NCBI RefSeq assembly: GCF_016811105.1
Contig: NZ_JAFBGM010000002.1
Span: 930,001-994,000, forward strand
DNA: 64,000 bases
DNA from: Aurantibacter crassamenti
GTDB taxonomy: Bacteria > Bacteroidota > Bacteroidia > Flavobacteriales > Flavobacteriaceae
Reading direction: 5' to 3'
Shown one piece after another: positions 18,319-28,144 of this stretch (positions within the stretch are counted from its first letter, which is position 1; every line of letters begins with the position of its first letter). Both the position numbers and the translations under genes were made by a program. The notes beneath the pieces are model-generated. The model ran no database searches. It was not told the origin of the DNA and saw nothing but the letters and a program-made list of their open reading frames with translations.

Positions 18319-19494
18319 ATGAACGAAGTAGTTATTGTTTCAGCGGTACGCACCCCAATTGGCAGCTTTATGGGCCAACTTTCAACCATCCCTGCTCCCC
18401 AGTTAGGAGCTATTGCAATTAAAGGTGCTCTTGAGCGCATTAATTTAGATGCAAGTTTAGTTGAAGAGGTAATTATGGGTAACGTAATTCAAGCGGACAC
18501 AGGTCAAGCGCCAGCACGCCAAGCTGCAATATTTGCAGGCCTACCTGATACCGTGCCTTGTACTACAATTAATAAAGTCTGTGCATCTGGTATGAAAGCA
18601 GTAATGCAGGCAGCACAATCAATTGCCTTAGGTGACACTTCAATAGTTGTTGCAGGTGGAATGGAAAATATGAGTTTGATTCCGCATTATGTTTATATGC
18701 GAACAGGACAAAAATTTGGACCTGCATCATTAATTGATGGAATGCAACGTGATGGTCTTGTAGATGTTTATGATGAAAATGCTATGGGGGTCTGTGCCGA
18801 TGCCTGTGCAGAAAAATATGAATTTAGTAGAGAAGATCAAGATGCTTTTGCCGTTCAATCATATTCTCGATCTGCCGAAGCTTGGAAAGAGGGTAGATTT
18901 AAAAATGAAATAGTACCTGTTGAAGTACCACAGCGAAGAGGCGAACCTATACTTGTTTCTGAGGATGAGGAATATAGAAATGTAAAGCTTGATAAAATTC
19001 CAAATTTGCGTCCAGCCTTTACAAAAGATGGTACCGTAACTGCGGCTAATGCATCTACAATTAATGACGGAGCAGCTGCATTAGTGCTGATGAGTGCTAA
19101 AAAAGCTAAAGAATTAAATCTAAAACCATTGGCGACAATAAAAGGTTATGCCGATGCTGCCCATGAACCAAAATGGTTTACTACTGCCCCAGCCAAAGCA
19201 TTGCCAAAGGCATTAGACAAAGCAGGTGTGCAAATTGATGCCATTGATTATTTTGAATTTAATGAAGCATTTTCGGTAGTAGGATTGGCCAACATGAAAT
19301 TACTAGGGCTGAATGATACTAAAGTTAATATAAATGGCGGTGCCGTTTCTTTAGGTCACCCTTTAGGGTGTTCAGGAGCACGAATCATAGTCACGCTACT
19401 CAATGTACTAGAGCAGAAAAATTCTAAATTAGGAGCAGCTGCAATTTGTAACGGTGGCGGTGGAGCTTCAGCTATAGTATTAGAAAGAAATTAA
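18319..19494 (+). CDS. Acetyl-CoA C-acyltransferase (thiolase)
   Basis: A 391-residue thiolase of normal length. The acylated nucleophile is Cys88 in NKVCASGMKA. The other active-site residues are His347 in LGHPLGCSGAR and Cys377 in AAAICNGGGGAS, with the NEAF motif near 314. It catalyses the condensation of two acetyl-CoA to acetoacetyl-CoA or the thiolytic reverse at the end of beta-oxidation; sequence alone does not decide direction. It is followed after 17 bp by an NlpC/P60-like gene. Confidence 0.95.
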   Translation: MNEVVIVSAVRTPIGSFMGQLSTIPAPQLGAIAIKGALERINLDASLVEEVIMGNVIQADTGQAPARQAAIFAGLPDTVPCTTINKVCASGMKAVMQAAQSIALGDTSIVVAGGMENMSLIPHYVYMRTGQKFGPASLIDGMQRDGLVDVYDENAMGVCADACAEKYEFSREDQDAFAVQSYSRSAEAWKEGRFKNEIVPVEVPQRRGEPILVSEDEEYRNVKLDKIPNLRPAFTKDGTVTAANASTINDGAAALVLMSAKKAKELNLKPLATIKGYADAAHEPKWFTTAPAKALPKALDKAGVQIDAIDYFEFNEAFSVVGLANMKLLGLNDTKVNINGGAVSLGHPLGCSGARIIVTLLNVLEQKNSKLGAAAICNGGGGASAIVLERN

Positions 19495-19511
19495 TCTACC
19501 TGTAGTAACAC

Positions 19512-20273
19512 ATGCAATACGGCATTTGTCATCTTTCAATTATTCCCATTCGTTTAACAGCAGATGAAGTATCAGAAATGATAACACAAATGCTATATGG
19601 CGAACATTACAAAATTCTTGAACAACGCAAACATTGGAGCAAAGTCCGGCTGGCATTTGATGGCAGTGAAGGGTGGATTCAAAATAACCAAATCACCAAT
19701 ATTGAAAAAGAATCATATACTGATTTGGATACGGATAAACACCCAAACCATGCTGCACAATTGGTTTCGTATATGGAGGGTAAAAACAGTCAATTCATAC
19801 CAATACTTCTTGGCTCTACCATTCCAAAAATCAATATATTAGAGCATACTTTAGAGGGTGAAGTGATTAAGACTGAAAAGAAACTAGGAAAAGAAAATCT
19901 TGTAAATACAGCGCTCTATTATTTAAATTCTCCATCATTATCAGGAGGAAGATCCCCATTTGGCATCGACTCTGCAGGTTTTTCTCAAATGGTTTACAAA
20001 ATGAATGGTGTTGTACTAAAACGTACTGCAGACCAACAAGCCTTGCAAGGAGATTCGTTAAGTTTTATTGAAGAAAGCGAACCTGGGGATTTAGCATTTT
20101 TTGATGATTCAGACGGTAAAATAAATCATGTTGGTATTATAATGCGTGATAATTATGTGGTTCATGTTAATGGAAAAGTAAAAGTAGACCGCATAGATCA
20201 TACTGGAATTTTCGATAACGAATTACGCAAATACACCCACAAACTAAGGGTCATTAAACAAATAGTTCGATAA
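19512..20273 (+). CDS. NlpC/P60 (C40) family protein lacking the catalytic Cys
   Basis: A 253-residue protein with an N-terminal SH3-like region (about 1-60) and a C-terminal NlpC/P60 domain (~125-250). The family motif D-C-S-G around the nucleophile reads D-S-A-G here (GIDSAGFSQM, Ser154). The other expected residues are present: His206 in NHVGIIM and His218 in VVHVNG. C40 enzymes cleave peptidoglycan stem peptides using the Cys. A Ser at this position suggests an inactive or altered enzyme unless the base call is wrong. No signal peptide is evident. Confidence 0.85.
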   Translation: MQYGICHLSIIPIRLTADEVSEMITQMLYGEHYKILEQRKHWSKVRLAFDGSEGWIQNNQITNIEKESYTDLDTDKHPNHAAQLVSYMEGKNSQFIPILLGSTIPKINILEHTLEGEVIKTEKKLGKENLVNTALYYLNSPSLSGGRSPFGIDSAGFSQMVYKMNGVVLKRTADQQALQGDSLSFIEESEPGDLAFFDDSDGKINHVGIIMRDNYVVHVNGKVKVDRIDHTGIFDNELRKYTHKLRVIKQIVR

Positions 20274-20298
20274 ATCTATAATTTGAAAAGCATAAAAA

Positions 20299-20324
20299 AA
20301 CCTCCTGAGTTCAGGAGGTTTTTT
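20299..20324. terminator. Bidirectional terminator
   Basis: AACCTCCTGA-GT-TCAGGAGGTT is a perfect 10-bp stem with an A-run before and a T-run after. It sits between the convergent NlpC/P60-like (plus) and TPR (minus) genes and can serve both. Confidence 0.88.
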
Positions 20325-20350
20325 AGTATTCTATATTTAGGTCAATCTAA

Positions 20351-21610
20351 TTATTCACCTAATAATTTTTTAATGCGCATGAAATTTTCATTGTCACCCA
20401 TTGCACCGTAAATATTCTTTAATTGCTCTAGTAAACCTTGGTTCTCTGGGTTACCTTTTAAGGCATCTTCAAGAACTTTAGCACCTTCACCAAACAATTG
20501 ATCTTTTTGAGCTTTCAATTCGTCATATCTTGCAATATCCTTTTTTGAATTACCCAAAGTATTCATTTCATCAATTAAACCGTTACCTTCATTTACATAA
20601 GTTGTAGAAAGATTTAACTGAGCGTTTGTATAGTCAGGTTTAATTTCAAGAGCTTTTCTATAAGCAACACGGGCTTCTTGTATATTACCCTGTTCCATAT
20701 TAATAACGCCAATATTATATTGAAGATCAGCATTTTCAGGAGCAACAGAAGCAGCCTCAGCCATAAGTTCTTTGAACTTATCTTTATCACCCAATTTGTA
20801 GTATAAGTTAGCCTCATTTAATATAAGGTTCACATCATTTGGCTCATTAGCTCGAGCCGCTTTATACGCTTCAATTGCTTTTTCATCTTGGCCAAGTTGC
20901 GTGTAAATCAATGCTGTATTCTTTACAATTTCAGCAGACTTAGAAGGTAATTTTTCATCTTGAGGGTCTTTGTAAGTACCTGACTTCACCATCAAATCTC
21001 TTTGAGTTTTGTCCATTTCTTCAACTTGACCTGAAGCAACATTTGTCGCTTTATAAACAACTCCACCACCATCATAACCCAATTCTTGAAGCTCATTATA
21101 ATACTGAAGCGCTTGCTCAAATTCTTGTCCGTTTACGGCACTTCCTGCAGCAAAATAAAGATATGAAGTATCTCTAGGGCTAAGTTTATAACTTAAATAC
21201 AACTTTTCAGCCGCTTCTTTAAAGTTCTTATTTCCGTTATCTGCAACAGCAGAATTTACTAAATCTGCCGTAATAGCACTCATATGTTGATCAGTTTCAG
21301 CAACATATTTCTTACCAGCAGGCATTTCTTTTACCTTTTTAAAAGCATCAACAGCTTTTTGAAATGCAGTGGCATCACCTTTTTTTGCTAAATCAGCATA
21401 GGTCTTACCTGTTAAAAATTGATATTGCGCTTGATACTTTTCATCTGCTCCAGAGATAGAACCTGCAATACTCTCTAATGCAGTTTTAGCAGTCTGAGAG
21501 TCACCGCCTTTTAAAGCTTTATCAGCAGCTTTAAGTTCAGATTTTTGTGCAAATCCGACCATAGCGAAAGACATAGCCGCAATTATTAAAATTTTTGTTT
21601 TCATCATCAT
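20351..21610 (-). CDS. Secreted tetratricopeptide repeat protein
   Basis: A 419-residue protein with a signal peptide (1-22, ending GFAQ) and TPR-type helical repeats through most of its length, clearest near 235-345 ('KNTALIYTQLGQDEKAIEAY', 'LQYNIGVINMEQGNIQEARV', 'AYRKALEIKPDYTNAQLNLS'). TPRs mediate protein-protein contacts, and the role in the periplasm is unknown. It lies 27 bp downstream of gyrA on the same strand, a conserved-looking arrangement, and ends at a shared bidirectional terminator. Confidence 0.85.
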   Translation of the reverse strand: MMMKTKILIIAAMSFAMVGFAQKSELKAADKALKGGDSQTAKTALESIAGSISGADEKYQAQYQFLTGKTYADLAKKGDATAFQKAVDAFKKVKEMPAGKKYVAETDQHMSAITADLVNSAVADNGNKNFKEAAEKLYLSYKLSPRDTSYLYFAAGSAVNGQEFEQALQYYNELQELGYDGGGVVYKATNVASGQVEEMDKTQRDLMVKSGTYKDPQDEKLPSKSAEIVKNTALIYTQLGQDEKAIEAYKAARANEPNDVNLILNEANLYYKLGDKDKFKELMAEAASVAPENADLQYNIGVINMEQGNIQEARVAYRKALEIKPDYTNAQLNLSTTYVNEGNGLIDEMNTLGNSKKDIARYDELKAQKDQLFGEGAKVLEDALKGNPENQGLLEQLKNIYGAMGDNENFMRIKKLLGE

Positions 21611-21637
21611 TAAATTAATAGTTATTTGTGTTTAAAA

Positions 21638-24175
21638 TTATTCTTCTGAATCATCTGATTCAATATTATCAAGAGCCGTGCCATCTTCAGTTTTCACCTC
21701 AATGTCTAAAATATCAGCTACTTCTTCTATATCATCTTCATCTTTCATCACCTTAGCCACAGCAGCTATAGAATCATTACCTTTTATATTTATGAGCTTA
21801 ACCCCTTGAGTGGCTCTACCCATAACTCGTAAATCTTCTACGCTCATTCGAATTGCAATTCCTGATTTGTTAATTATCATTAAATCATCAGAGTCGCAAA
21901 CATTCTTAATGGCAACGAGGCCTCCTGTTTTTTCGGTGATAGAAATTGTCTTCACACCTTTACCTCCACGATTAGTTACGCGATAATCCTCTATGCTGGA
22001 TCTTTTACCATAGCCATTTTCTGAAACAACCAATATTTCATCGTCAAAATTATGCACCGAAACCATACCAATTACTTCGTCTTTTTCATCTGCAAGGCGA
22101 ATTCCACGAACACCAGAAGCATTTCTACCCATTGGTCGTGTTTTACTTTCTTCAAATCGAATTGCTTTACCTGATTTCAAGCCTAAGAATATCTCACTGG
22201 TACCTGTAGTCAATTTAGCTTCTAACAATTCATCTCCATCACGAACACCAATTGCATTAATTCCGTTTTGTCGTGGTCGAGAATATTGTTCTAATGAAGT
22301 TTTCTTAACTGTACCTTGTTTAGTAGCCATAATCACATAATGACTATTGACATATTCTTCATCTTTTAAATCTTGTGTACAGATAAAGGCTTTAACCATA
22401 TCATCTTGTTCAATATTTATTAGATTTTGAATTGCTCTACCTTTTGAGGTTTTACTTCCTTCAGGAATTTCATAAACACGCATCCAGAAACATTTTCCTT
22501 TTTGTGTAAAGAACAACATGTATTGGTGGTTTGTACCTACAAATAAATGTTCTAAGAAATCTTCATTTCTTGTAGACGAAGCCTTTTGCCCTACTCCACC
22601 TCTATTTTGTGTTTTGTATTCTGATACTGGTGTACGTTTAATATAACCCGCATGAGAAATTGTAATTACAACTTGCTCATCTGGTATCATATCTTCCATA
22701 CTCAAATCACCACCCGCAAAATTAATTTCTGAACGTCTGGCATCACCATACTTTTCTTTAACCTCTAGCAACTCATCTTTAATGATTTGCATTCTACGCT
22801 CTTTACGATCTAATATATCTTTAAGATCAGCTATTGTTTCTAAAATTTCATCATACTCAGCGCGCAATTTATCTTGCTCTAAACCGGTAAGTTGACGCAA
22901 TCTCATTTCAACAATTGCCTTCGCTTGAATTTCAGATAATTTAAAACGCTCAATTAAATTATTACGAGCCTCATCTGCATTTGAAGAAGCACGTATAATC
23001 TTAATAACCTCATCAATATTATCCGAAGCAATAATCAATCCTTCTAAGATATGAGCGCGATCTTCAGCTTTCTTCAGTTCAAATTTGGTACGGCGTACAA
23101 CTACTTCATGTCTATGTTCAACGAAATAGTGAATCATTTCTTTGACATTCAACAATCTTGGTCTGCCATTAACCAATGCAATATTATTGACACTAAAAGA
23201 AGATTGTAGCGCTGTATGTTTATAAAGTGTATTTAAAACAATATTCGGAATTGCATCTCTTTTAAGAATGTATACGATACGCATACCATTTCTATCTGAT
23301 TCATCACGAATACTTGAAATACCTTCAATTTTCTTTTCATTAACAAGATCAGCCGTCTTCTTGATCATGTCGGCCTTATTAACTTGATATGGAATTTCAG
23401 TAACTACGATACACTCTCTTCCTTGAACTTCTTCAATTTCACTTTTTGCACGAATCTTTACACGACCTCTACCAGTGTGAAAAGCTTCTTTTACTCCGTC
23501 ATAACCATAAATTGTTCCTCCAGTAGGAAAATCAGGAGCTTTTATATGAGTAATTATCTCATCAATTTCAATATCGTTGTTCTCTATATATGCAACCGTA
23601 CCGTCAACAACTTCCGTAAGGTTATGTGGTGGCATATTAGTGGCCATACCAACAGCAATACCAGAAGCACCATTAACTAATAGGTTAGGAACTCTTGTTG
23701 GTAATACCGTAGGTTCTTCAAGAGAATCATCAAAATTCAATTGATGATCAACAGTATCCTTATCTATATCTGCCAACATATCGTCAGCAATCTTTCGCAT
23801 TTTTGCTTCAGTATAACGCATTGCTGCAGGGCTATCACCATCAACAGAACCAAAGTTTCCTTGACCATCAACCAGCATATAACGCAAACTCCATTCTTGT
23901 GCCATACGCACCATAGAGTCATAAACTGACGTATCGCCATGTGGGTGATACTTACCTAAAACCTCACCAACAATACGTGCTGATTTTTTATGCGAACTAT
24001 TAGATCTCACACCTAGTTCATGCATTCCATAAAGTACCCTGCGATGCACAGGTTTCAATCCATCACGCACATCTGGCAGCGCACGTGACACAATGACCGA
24101 CATCGAATAATCGATGTAAGCAGATTTCATTTCATCTTCAATATTGATCGAGATTAATTTTTCGCCTTCAGCCAT
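21638..24175 (-). CDS. gyrA: DNA gyrase subunit A
   Basis: An 845-residue type IIA topoisomerase subunit. The DNA-cleaving tyrosine is Tyr121 in [10 protein letters not shown]. The N-terminal winged-helix/tower domain is followed by the six-bladed C-terminal domain (from about 500) containing the GyrA box QNRGGVGQK, which distinguishes GyrA from ParC. The quinolone-determining region reads GDTSVYD (80-86), so Thr82 occupies the position of E. coli Ser83. That may be the natural state in flavobacteria rather than a mutation. A long acidic tail ends the protein. It introduces negative supercoils with GyrB, which is not in this window. Confidence 0.97.
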   Translation of the reverse strand: MAEGEKLISINIEDEMKSAYIDYSMSVIVSRALPDVRDGLKPVHRRVLYGMHELGVRSNSSHKKSARIVGEVLGKYHPHGDTSVYDSMVRMAQEWSLRYMLVDGQGNFGSVDGDSPAAMRYTEAKMRKIADDMLADIDKDTVDHQLNFDDSLEEPTVLPTRVPNLLVNGASGIAVGMATNMPPHNLTEVVDGTVAYIENNDIEIDEIITHIKAPDFPTGGTIYGYDGVKEAFHTGRGRVKIRAKSEIEEVQGRECIVVTEIPYQVNKADMIKKTADLVNEKKIEGISSIRDESDRNGMRIVYILKRDAIPNIVLNTLYKHTALQSSFSVNNIALVNGRPRLLNVKEMIHYFVEHRHEVVVRRTKFELKKAEDRAHILEGLIIASDNIDEVIKIIRASSNADEARNNLIERFKLSEIQAKAIVEMRLRQLTGLEQDKLRAEYDEILETIADLKDILDRKERRMQIIKDELLEVKEKYGDARRSEINFAGGDLSMEDMIPDEQVVITISHAGYIKRTPVSEYKTQNRGGVGQKASSTRNEDFLEHLFVGTNHQYMLFFTQKGKCFWMRVYEIPEGSKTSKGRAIQNLINIEQDDMVKAFICTQDLKDEEYVNSHYVIMATKQGTVKKTSLEQYSRPRQNGINAIGVRDGDELLEAKLTTGTSEIFLGLKSGKAIRFEESKTRPMGRNASGVRGIRLADEKDEVIGMVSVHNFDDEILVVSENGYGKRSSIEDYRVTNRGGKGVKTISITEKTGGLVAIKNVCDSDDLMIINKSGIAIRMSVEDLRVMGRATQGVKLINIKGNDSIAAVAKVMKDEDDIEEVADILDIEVKTEDGTALDNIESDDSEE

Positions 24176-24436
24176 GCTTAAATCCTATATTTTTGTTAGT
24201 GTTAAAAATAGCATGCCAATTTACATAAAATACGACCCTTCAGGGCATTTTAACATTACTTTATTCAACAATTTATTAACACTCGAATACACCGTACTAA
24301 TTGATTAATTTAATGCACATTCTACTTATATATTCTATTTTTTTATGTTTTCAGAGGACTTTTTGGAATATAGGTACACTATTTGCGTTAGATAAGCATA
24401 GTTTTATTAATTTTATCGATGAAATAAGGATAGTTT

Positions 24437-26992
24437 ATGGACGATAATTTCTCACCCAGGGTTAAAGATGTAATAGCATATAGTAAGGAAGAGGCCTTAA
24501 GGCTAGGACATGATTTTATAGGAACCGAACATTTAATGTTAGGTCTGCTACGCGATGGCAATGGCAAAGCCATAAGTATTCTTGATGCATTAGAGGTTGA
24601 CTTAGATCACTTGCGCAGAAAAGTTGAAATATTGAGTCCGTCTAATCCCAACCCAAGTGGTATTCAAAAAGACAAGAAAAACTTGCATTTAACGCGTCAA
24701 GCAGAGCGTGCATTAAAAACAACCTTCTTAGAAGCTAAATTATTTCAAAGTTCATCTATTAATACAGCGCACCTATTATTATGTATTCTTAGAAATGAGA
24801 ATGATCCAACAACAAAATTATTACACAAATTGAAAGTAGACTATGATGGTGTAAAAGAACAATTCAAATTCATGATTACAAGTGATGATGATATTGTAGA
24901 TGCACCAACCTCTGAATCTTTTCCTAGTGAGAATGATGAACCCAATGAAGGTAAAGAAGGTTCTTTTGGCACTTCATCAACACAAAAGGGAAATAAAAAA
25001 TCAAAGACTCCAGTATTAGATAACTTCGGTAGAGACTTAACTCAAATGGCCGAAGACAACAAACTGGATCCTGTGGTTGGTCGTGAAAAAGAAATTGAAC
25101 GTGTTTCACAAATATTAAGTAGAAGAAAAAAGAACAATCCGTTATTAATAGGTGAACCAGGTGTTGGTAAAAGTGCCATTGCAGAAGGTTTAGCTTTGCG
25201 AATTATCAATAAAAAGGTATCTCGAATTCTATACAACAAACGAGTTGTCACTTTAGATCTTGCTTCATTGGTTGCAGGCACAAAATATCGTGGTCAATTT
25301 GAAGAACGAATGAAAGCCGTTATGAACGAGCTTGAAAAAAATGACGATGTTATTTTATTCATAGATGAAATTCATACTATTGTAGGTGCTGGTGGCGCTA
25401 CCGGAAGCTTAGATGCTTCAAACATGTTTAAGCCTGCTCTTGCAAGAGGTGAAATTCAATGTATAGGTGCTACTACATTAGATGAATACAGACAATACAT
25501 AGAAAAAGATGGTGCCTTAGAGCGTCGTTTTCAAAAGGTTATTGTTGAACCAACTACGGTAGATGAAACAATTGAAATACTTCAAAATATAAAAGGTAAA
25601 TACGAAGATCACCACAATGTATCTTATACTGACGAAGCTATTGTTGCTTGTGTTAAGTTAACTAATAGATATATGACAGATCGCTTTTTACCAGACAAAG
25701 CTATTGATGCTTTAGATGAAGCTGGTTCGCGTGTTCATATTGTTAATATGGATGTTCCTAAACAAATTCTAGATTTTGAAAAACAACTAGAGGATGTTCG
25801 TGAGCTAAAAAACAGTGTTGTTAAAAAGCAGAAATATGAAGAAGCTGCTAAACTACGTGATGACGAAAAACGCATTGAAAAAGATTTAGCCGCTGCTCAA
25901 GAACGATGGGAAGAAGATAGCAAACTACATAAAGAAACAGTATCTGAAGATAATGTTGCTGATGTGGTTTCAATGATGAGTGGTATACCTGTAAATAGAA
26001 TAGCACAAACAGAAAGTAACAAATTAGCAGAATTACCTGAACTTATTAAGTCTAATGTAATCGGACAAGATGAAGCAGTTGCTAAAGTTGCTAAAGCTAT
26101 ACAACGAAATAGAGCCGGACTTAAAGATCCAAACAAGCCTATTGGTTCGTTTATTTTCTTAGGACAAACAGGAGTTGGCAAAACGCAGTTAGCTAAAGTA
26201 TTGGCAAAAGAAATGTTTGATTCTGAAGATGCGTTAATTCGTATTGACATGAGCGAATACATGGAAAAATTCGCCATTTCAAGATTGGTTGGAGCACCTC
26301 CGGGATATGTTGGTTATGAAGAAGGTGGACAATTAACTGAAAAAGTACGTCGCAAACCGTATTCTGTTATCTTATTAGATGAAGTAGAAAAAGCACACCC
26401 AGATGTGTTTAATATGTTGTTACAAGTTTTAGATGATGGTTATCTTACGGATAGTCTTGGTCGTAAAATCGATTTTAGAAATTCGATTATCATTATGACA
26501 TCTAACATTGGTGCACGACAATTAAAAGATTTCGGACAAGGTGTTGGCTTTGGAACTTCCGCTAAAAAATCACAAGAAGTATCTCATCAGAAAAGTGTTA
26601 TTGAAAATGCGCTTAAAAAAGCATTTGCTCCTGAATTCTTAAATAGAATTGATGATGTAATTGTTTTCAATGCACTAGAAAGAGAAGATATTCATAAGAT
26701 TATTGATATTGAATTGCGTAAACTTTTTGCTAGAATTAAAGACATCGGTTATGATTTGAGTTTAACAGATGAAGCAAAAGATTATATCGCAGATAAAGGT
26801 TTTGATAAGCAATACGGAGCTAGACCACTTAAAAGAGCAATTCAAAAATATATTGAAGATGCCCTAGCTGAAGAAATTGTAAATTCAAAATTACAAGAAG
26901 GCGATAGTATTTTTATGGATCTTGATAAGAAAAAAGAAGAGCTTACTATTAAGATAAAAAAAGCAAGAAAGTCTTCAGAGACTGAAAAATAA
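24437..26992 (+). CDS. clpC: ATP-dependent Clp protease ATP-binding subunit ClpC
   Basis: An 851-residue Hsp100 unfoldase. Two Clp-N repeats lie in residues 1-150 ('FSPRVKDVIAYSKEEALRLG'). The first AAA+ domain has Walker A GEPGVGKSA near 239. A UVR-type coiled middle domain is near 430-485, and a second AAA+ domain has GQTGVGKTQ near 576. The short middle domain makes it ClpC rather than ClpB. It feeds substrates to ClpP. It is divergent from gyrA across 261 bp in which I see no clear promoter. Confidence 0.95.
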   Translation: MDDNFSPRVKDVIAYSKEEALRLGHDFIGTEHLMLGLLRDGNGKAISILDALEVDLDHLRRKVEILSPSNPNPSGIQKDKKNLHLTRQAERALKTTFLEAKLFQSSSINTAHLLLCILRNENDPTTKLLHKLKVDYDGVKEQFKFMITSDDDIVDAPTSESFPSENDEPNEGKEGSFGTSSTQKGNKKSKTPVLDNFGRDLTQMAEDNKLDPVVGREKEIERVSQILSRRKKNNPLLIGEPGVGKSAIAEGLALRIINKKVSRILYNKRVVTLDLASLVAGTKYRGQFEERMKAVMNELEKNDDVILFIDEIHTIVGAGGATGSLDASNMFKPALARGEIQCIGATTLDEYRQYIEKDGALERRFQKVIVEPTTVDETIEILQNIKGKYEDHHNVSYTDEAIVACVKLTNRYMTDRFLPDKAIDALDEAGSRVHIVNMDVPKQILDFEKQLEDVRELKNSVVKKQKYEEAAKLRDDEKRIEKDLAAAQERWEEDSKLHKETVSEDNVADVVSMMSGIPVNRIAQTESNKLAELPELIKSNVIGQDEAVAKVAKAIQRNRAGLKDPNKPIGSFIFLGQTGVGKTQLAKVLAKEMFDSEDALIRIDMSEYMEKFAISRLVGAPPGYVGYEEGGQLTEKVRRKPYSVILLDEVEKAHPDVFNMLLQVLDDGYLTDSLGRKIDFRNSIIIMTSNIGARQLKDFGQGVGFGTSAKKSQEVSHQKSVIENALKKAFAPEFLNRIDDVIVFNALEREDIHKIIDIELRKLFARIKDIGYDLSLTDEAKDYIADKGFDKQYGARPLKRAIQKYIEDALAEEIVNSKLQEGDSIFMDLDKKKEELTIKIKKARKSSETEK

Positions 26993-27020
26993 TTAAATTT
27001 TAGTAAGAATTTAAGTATAA

Positions 27021-27048
27021 GAGGGTTGTATAACAACCCTCTTTTTTT
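27021..27048 (+). terminator. Terminator of clpC
   Basis: GAGGGTTG-TATAA-CAACCCTC forms a perfect 8-bp stem followed by seven T, starting 29 bp after the clpC stop codon. Confidence 0.9.
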
Positions 27049-27198
27049 ATGGGTACTATTTAAAAGGTAAGAATGAAATCGCTGCAAAACACTAATAAAA
27101 AGCAGGATAAACGATATTTGCGCCTTTTATCTAAAAATTTTCTAAAAACTTCACCTTAGGTCTACTTTCGTCTCAGGACATTATAGAAAACGATACAC

Positions 27199-27600
27199 AT
27201 GAATTTAGAAAGACCTAAAAAAACGATCATTGTACAAGAGTACCGACTAGATACGGCCTTGGTACAAGTATTTGAAAATTACATGGTAGTCATCTTTGAT
27301 GAAGGTGCTACACTAACCTTAGAAAGAGCCTATCAAATAATAGGCATATCAGAAATTCATTTTAGAGATCGTAATTTTGGTTATATAAGTTTAAGAAGAA
27401 ATCCGTATGCTGTTGATCCAACGGTTTACAGTTACTTAAGAGAACTTGATAATTTGAAGGCATTTGCTATTGTTTCAATTAAAGAAATTGACATGCACAA
27501 CTTCAAAATTGAAAAGATGTTCTACAAAAAACCAATGAAATTCTTTATTGAATACGACAATGCCTTAGCTTGGGTAAAACAACGCGTAAGGCTTAAATAA
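27199..27600 (+). CDS. Conserved hypothetical cytoplasmic protein
   Basis: A 133-residue soluble protein without signal peptide or membrane segment. Strand/helix alternation ('DTALVQVFENYMVVIFDEGA', then 'FGYISLRRNPYAVDP', 'KAFAIVSIKEIDM', 'FFIEYDNALAWVKQRV') resembles small STAS/SpoIIAA-like folds of Bacteroidota, but I cannot assign it with confidence. It is a single-gene unit flanked by terminators on both sides. Confidence 0.7.
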   Translation: MNLERPKKTIIVQEYRLDTALVQVFENYMVVIFDEGATLTLERAYQIIGISEIHFRDRNFGYISLRRNPYAVDPTVYSYLRELDNLKAFAIVSIKEIDMHNFKIEKMFYKKPMKFFIEYDNALAWVKQRVRLK

Positions 27601-27633
27601 TATTTAAGTTGTGAATGGCGAACAAGTAAAAAT

Positions 27634-27665
27634 CCTCAAGGCTTCAAAACCTTGGGGGTTTTTTC
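27634..27665 (+). terminator. Terminator after the conserved hypothetical gene
   Basis: CCTCAAGG-CTTCAAAA-CCTTGGGG (one G-T pair) followed by a run of six T. It lies 33 bp after the stop codon at 27600. Confidence 0.85.
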
Positions 27666-27677
27666 ATGTATCACATT

Positions 27678-28106
27678 CTATTCGATAAAAACGTAATCTG
27701 TGTATTCTGAAGTTTCGGGTTCTTCTTCTACAAATTCATAAAGCTCCCGAATAGCTTTTTCAATATGGCATGTCATTTCCAATGCAGCCTTTGAATACTC
27801 TGTTGCCTTTTCTTCGGGATAATAATGATCTCTTATTGCTTTGCTATCATAGAAATAAATTAGCAAATAAATACCCTTGTCTTTACCGCGATCAGCCTTT
27901 GCTATTTTAGCTTCCGCACCGGGTACATTTCGAAACGCAGAATCTAATTGTTCTTTTGCATATTTTTCAAATGCCATGACATCTACTCCCTGTTTAAGTG
28001 TCATGGATCTGACGGCATAGGTTCTTCTATTCGGCTCAGTTGATTGACCGAATGAAAAATTCGCTGCAACAAGCAGTACGGTTAAAATTTAAAGTGTTGT
28101 TTTCAT
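27678..28106 (-). pseudogene. Small secreted protein with a stop codon inside its signal peptide
   Basis: An open frame on the minus strand begins at an internal ATG at 28004, but the same frame continues upstream to ATG at 28106 and reads MKTTL, stop (TAA at 28091-28089), ILTVLLVAANFSFGQ, then the mature-looking sequence. That is a textbook Bacteroidota signal peptide interrupted at codon 6. The rest (from 'STEPNRRTYAV') is a ~120-residue hydrophilic domain with 'GIYLLIYFYDSKAIRDHYYP' and an acidic C-terminus, of no recognised family. Either the gene is freshly inactivated, the base is misread, or translation restarts downstream without export. Confidence 0.65.
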
Positions 28107-28144
28107 TTTCAAAAATTTAGATTAATTATTTATTCTATTCTGTA

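Noticed and set aside
22139-24175. Thr82 in GyrA as an acquired quinolone-resistance change
   Set aside because: Thr at this position occurs naturally in flavobacterial GyrA as far as I recall, so sequence alone gives no reason to call it a mutation.
27117-27170. TTTG ... TACTTTCG as a promoter for the gene at 27199
   Set aside because: The spacing is about 42 bp, far from the 17-21 bp needed.
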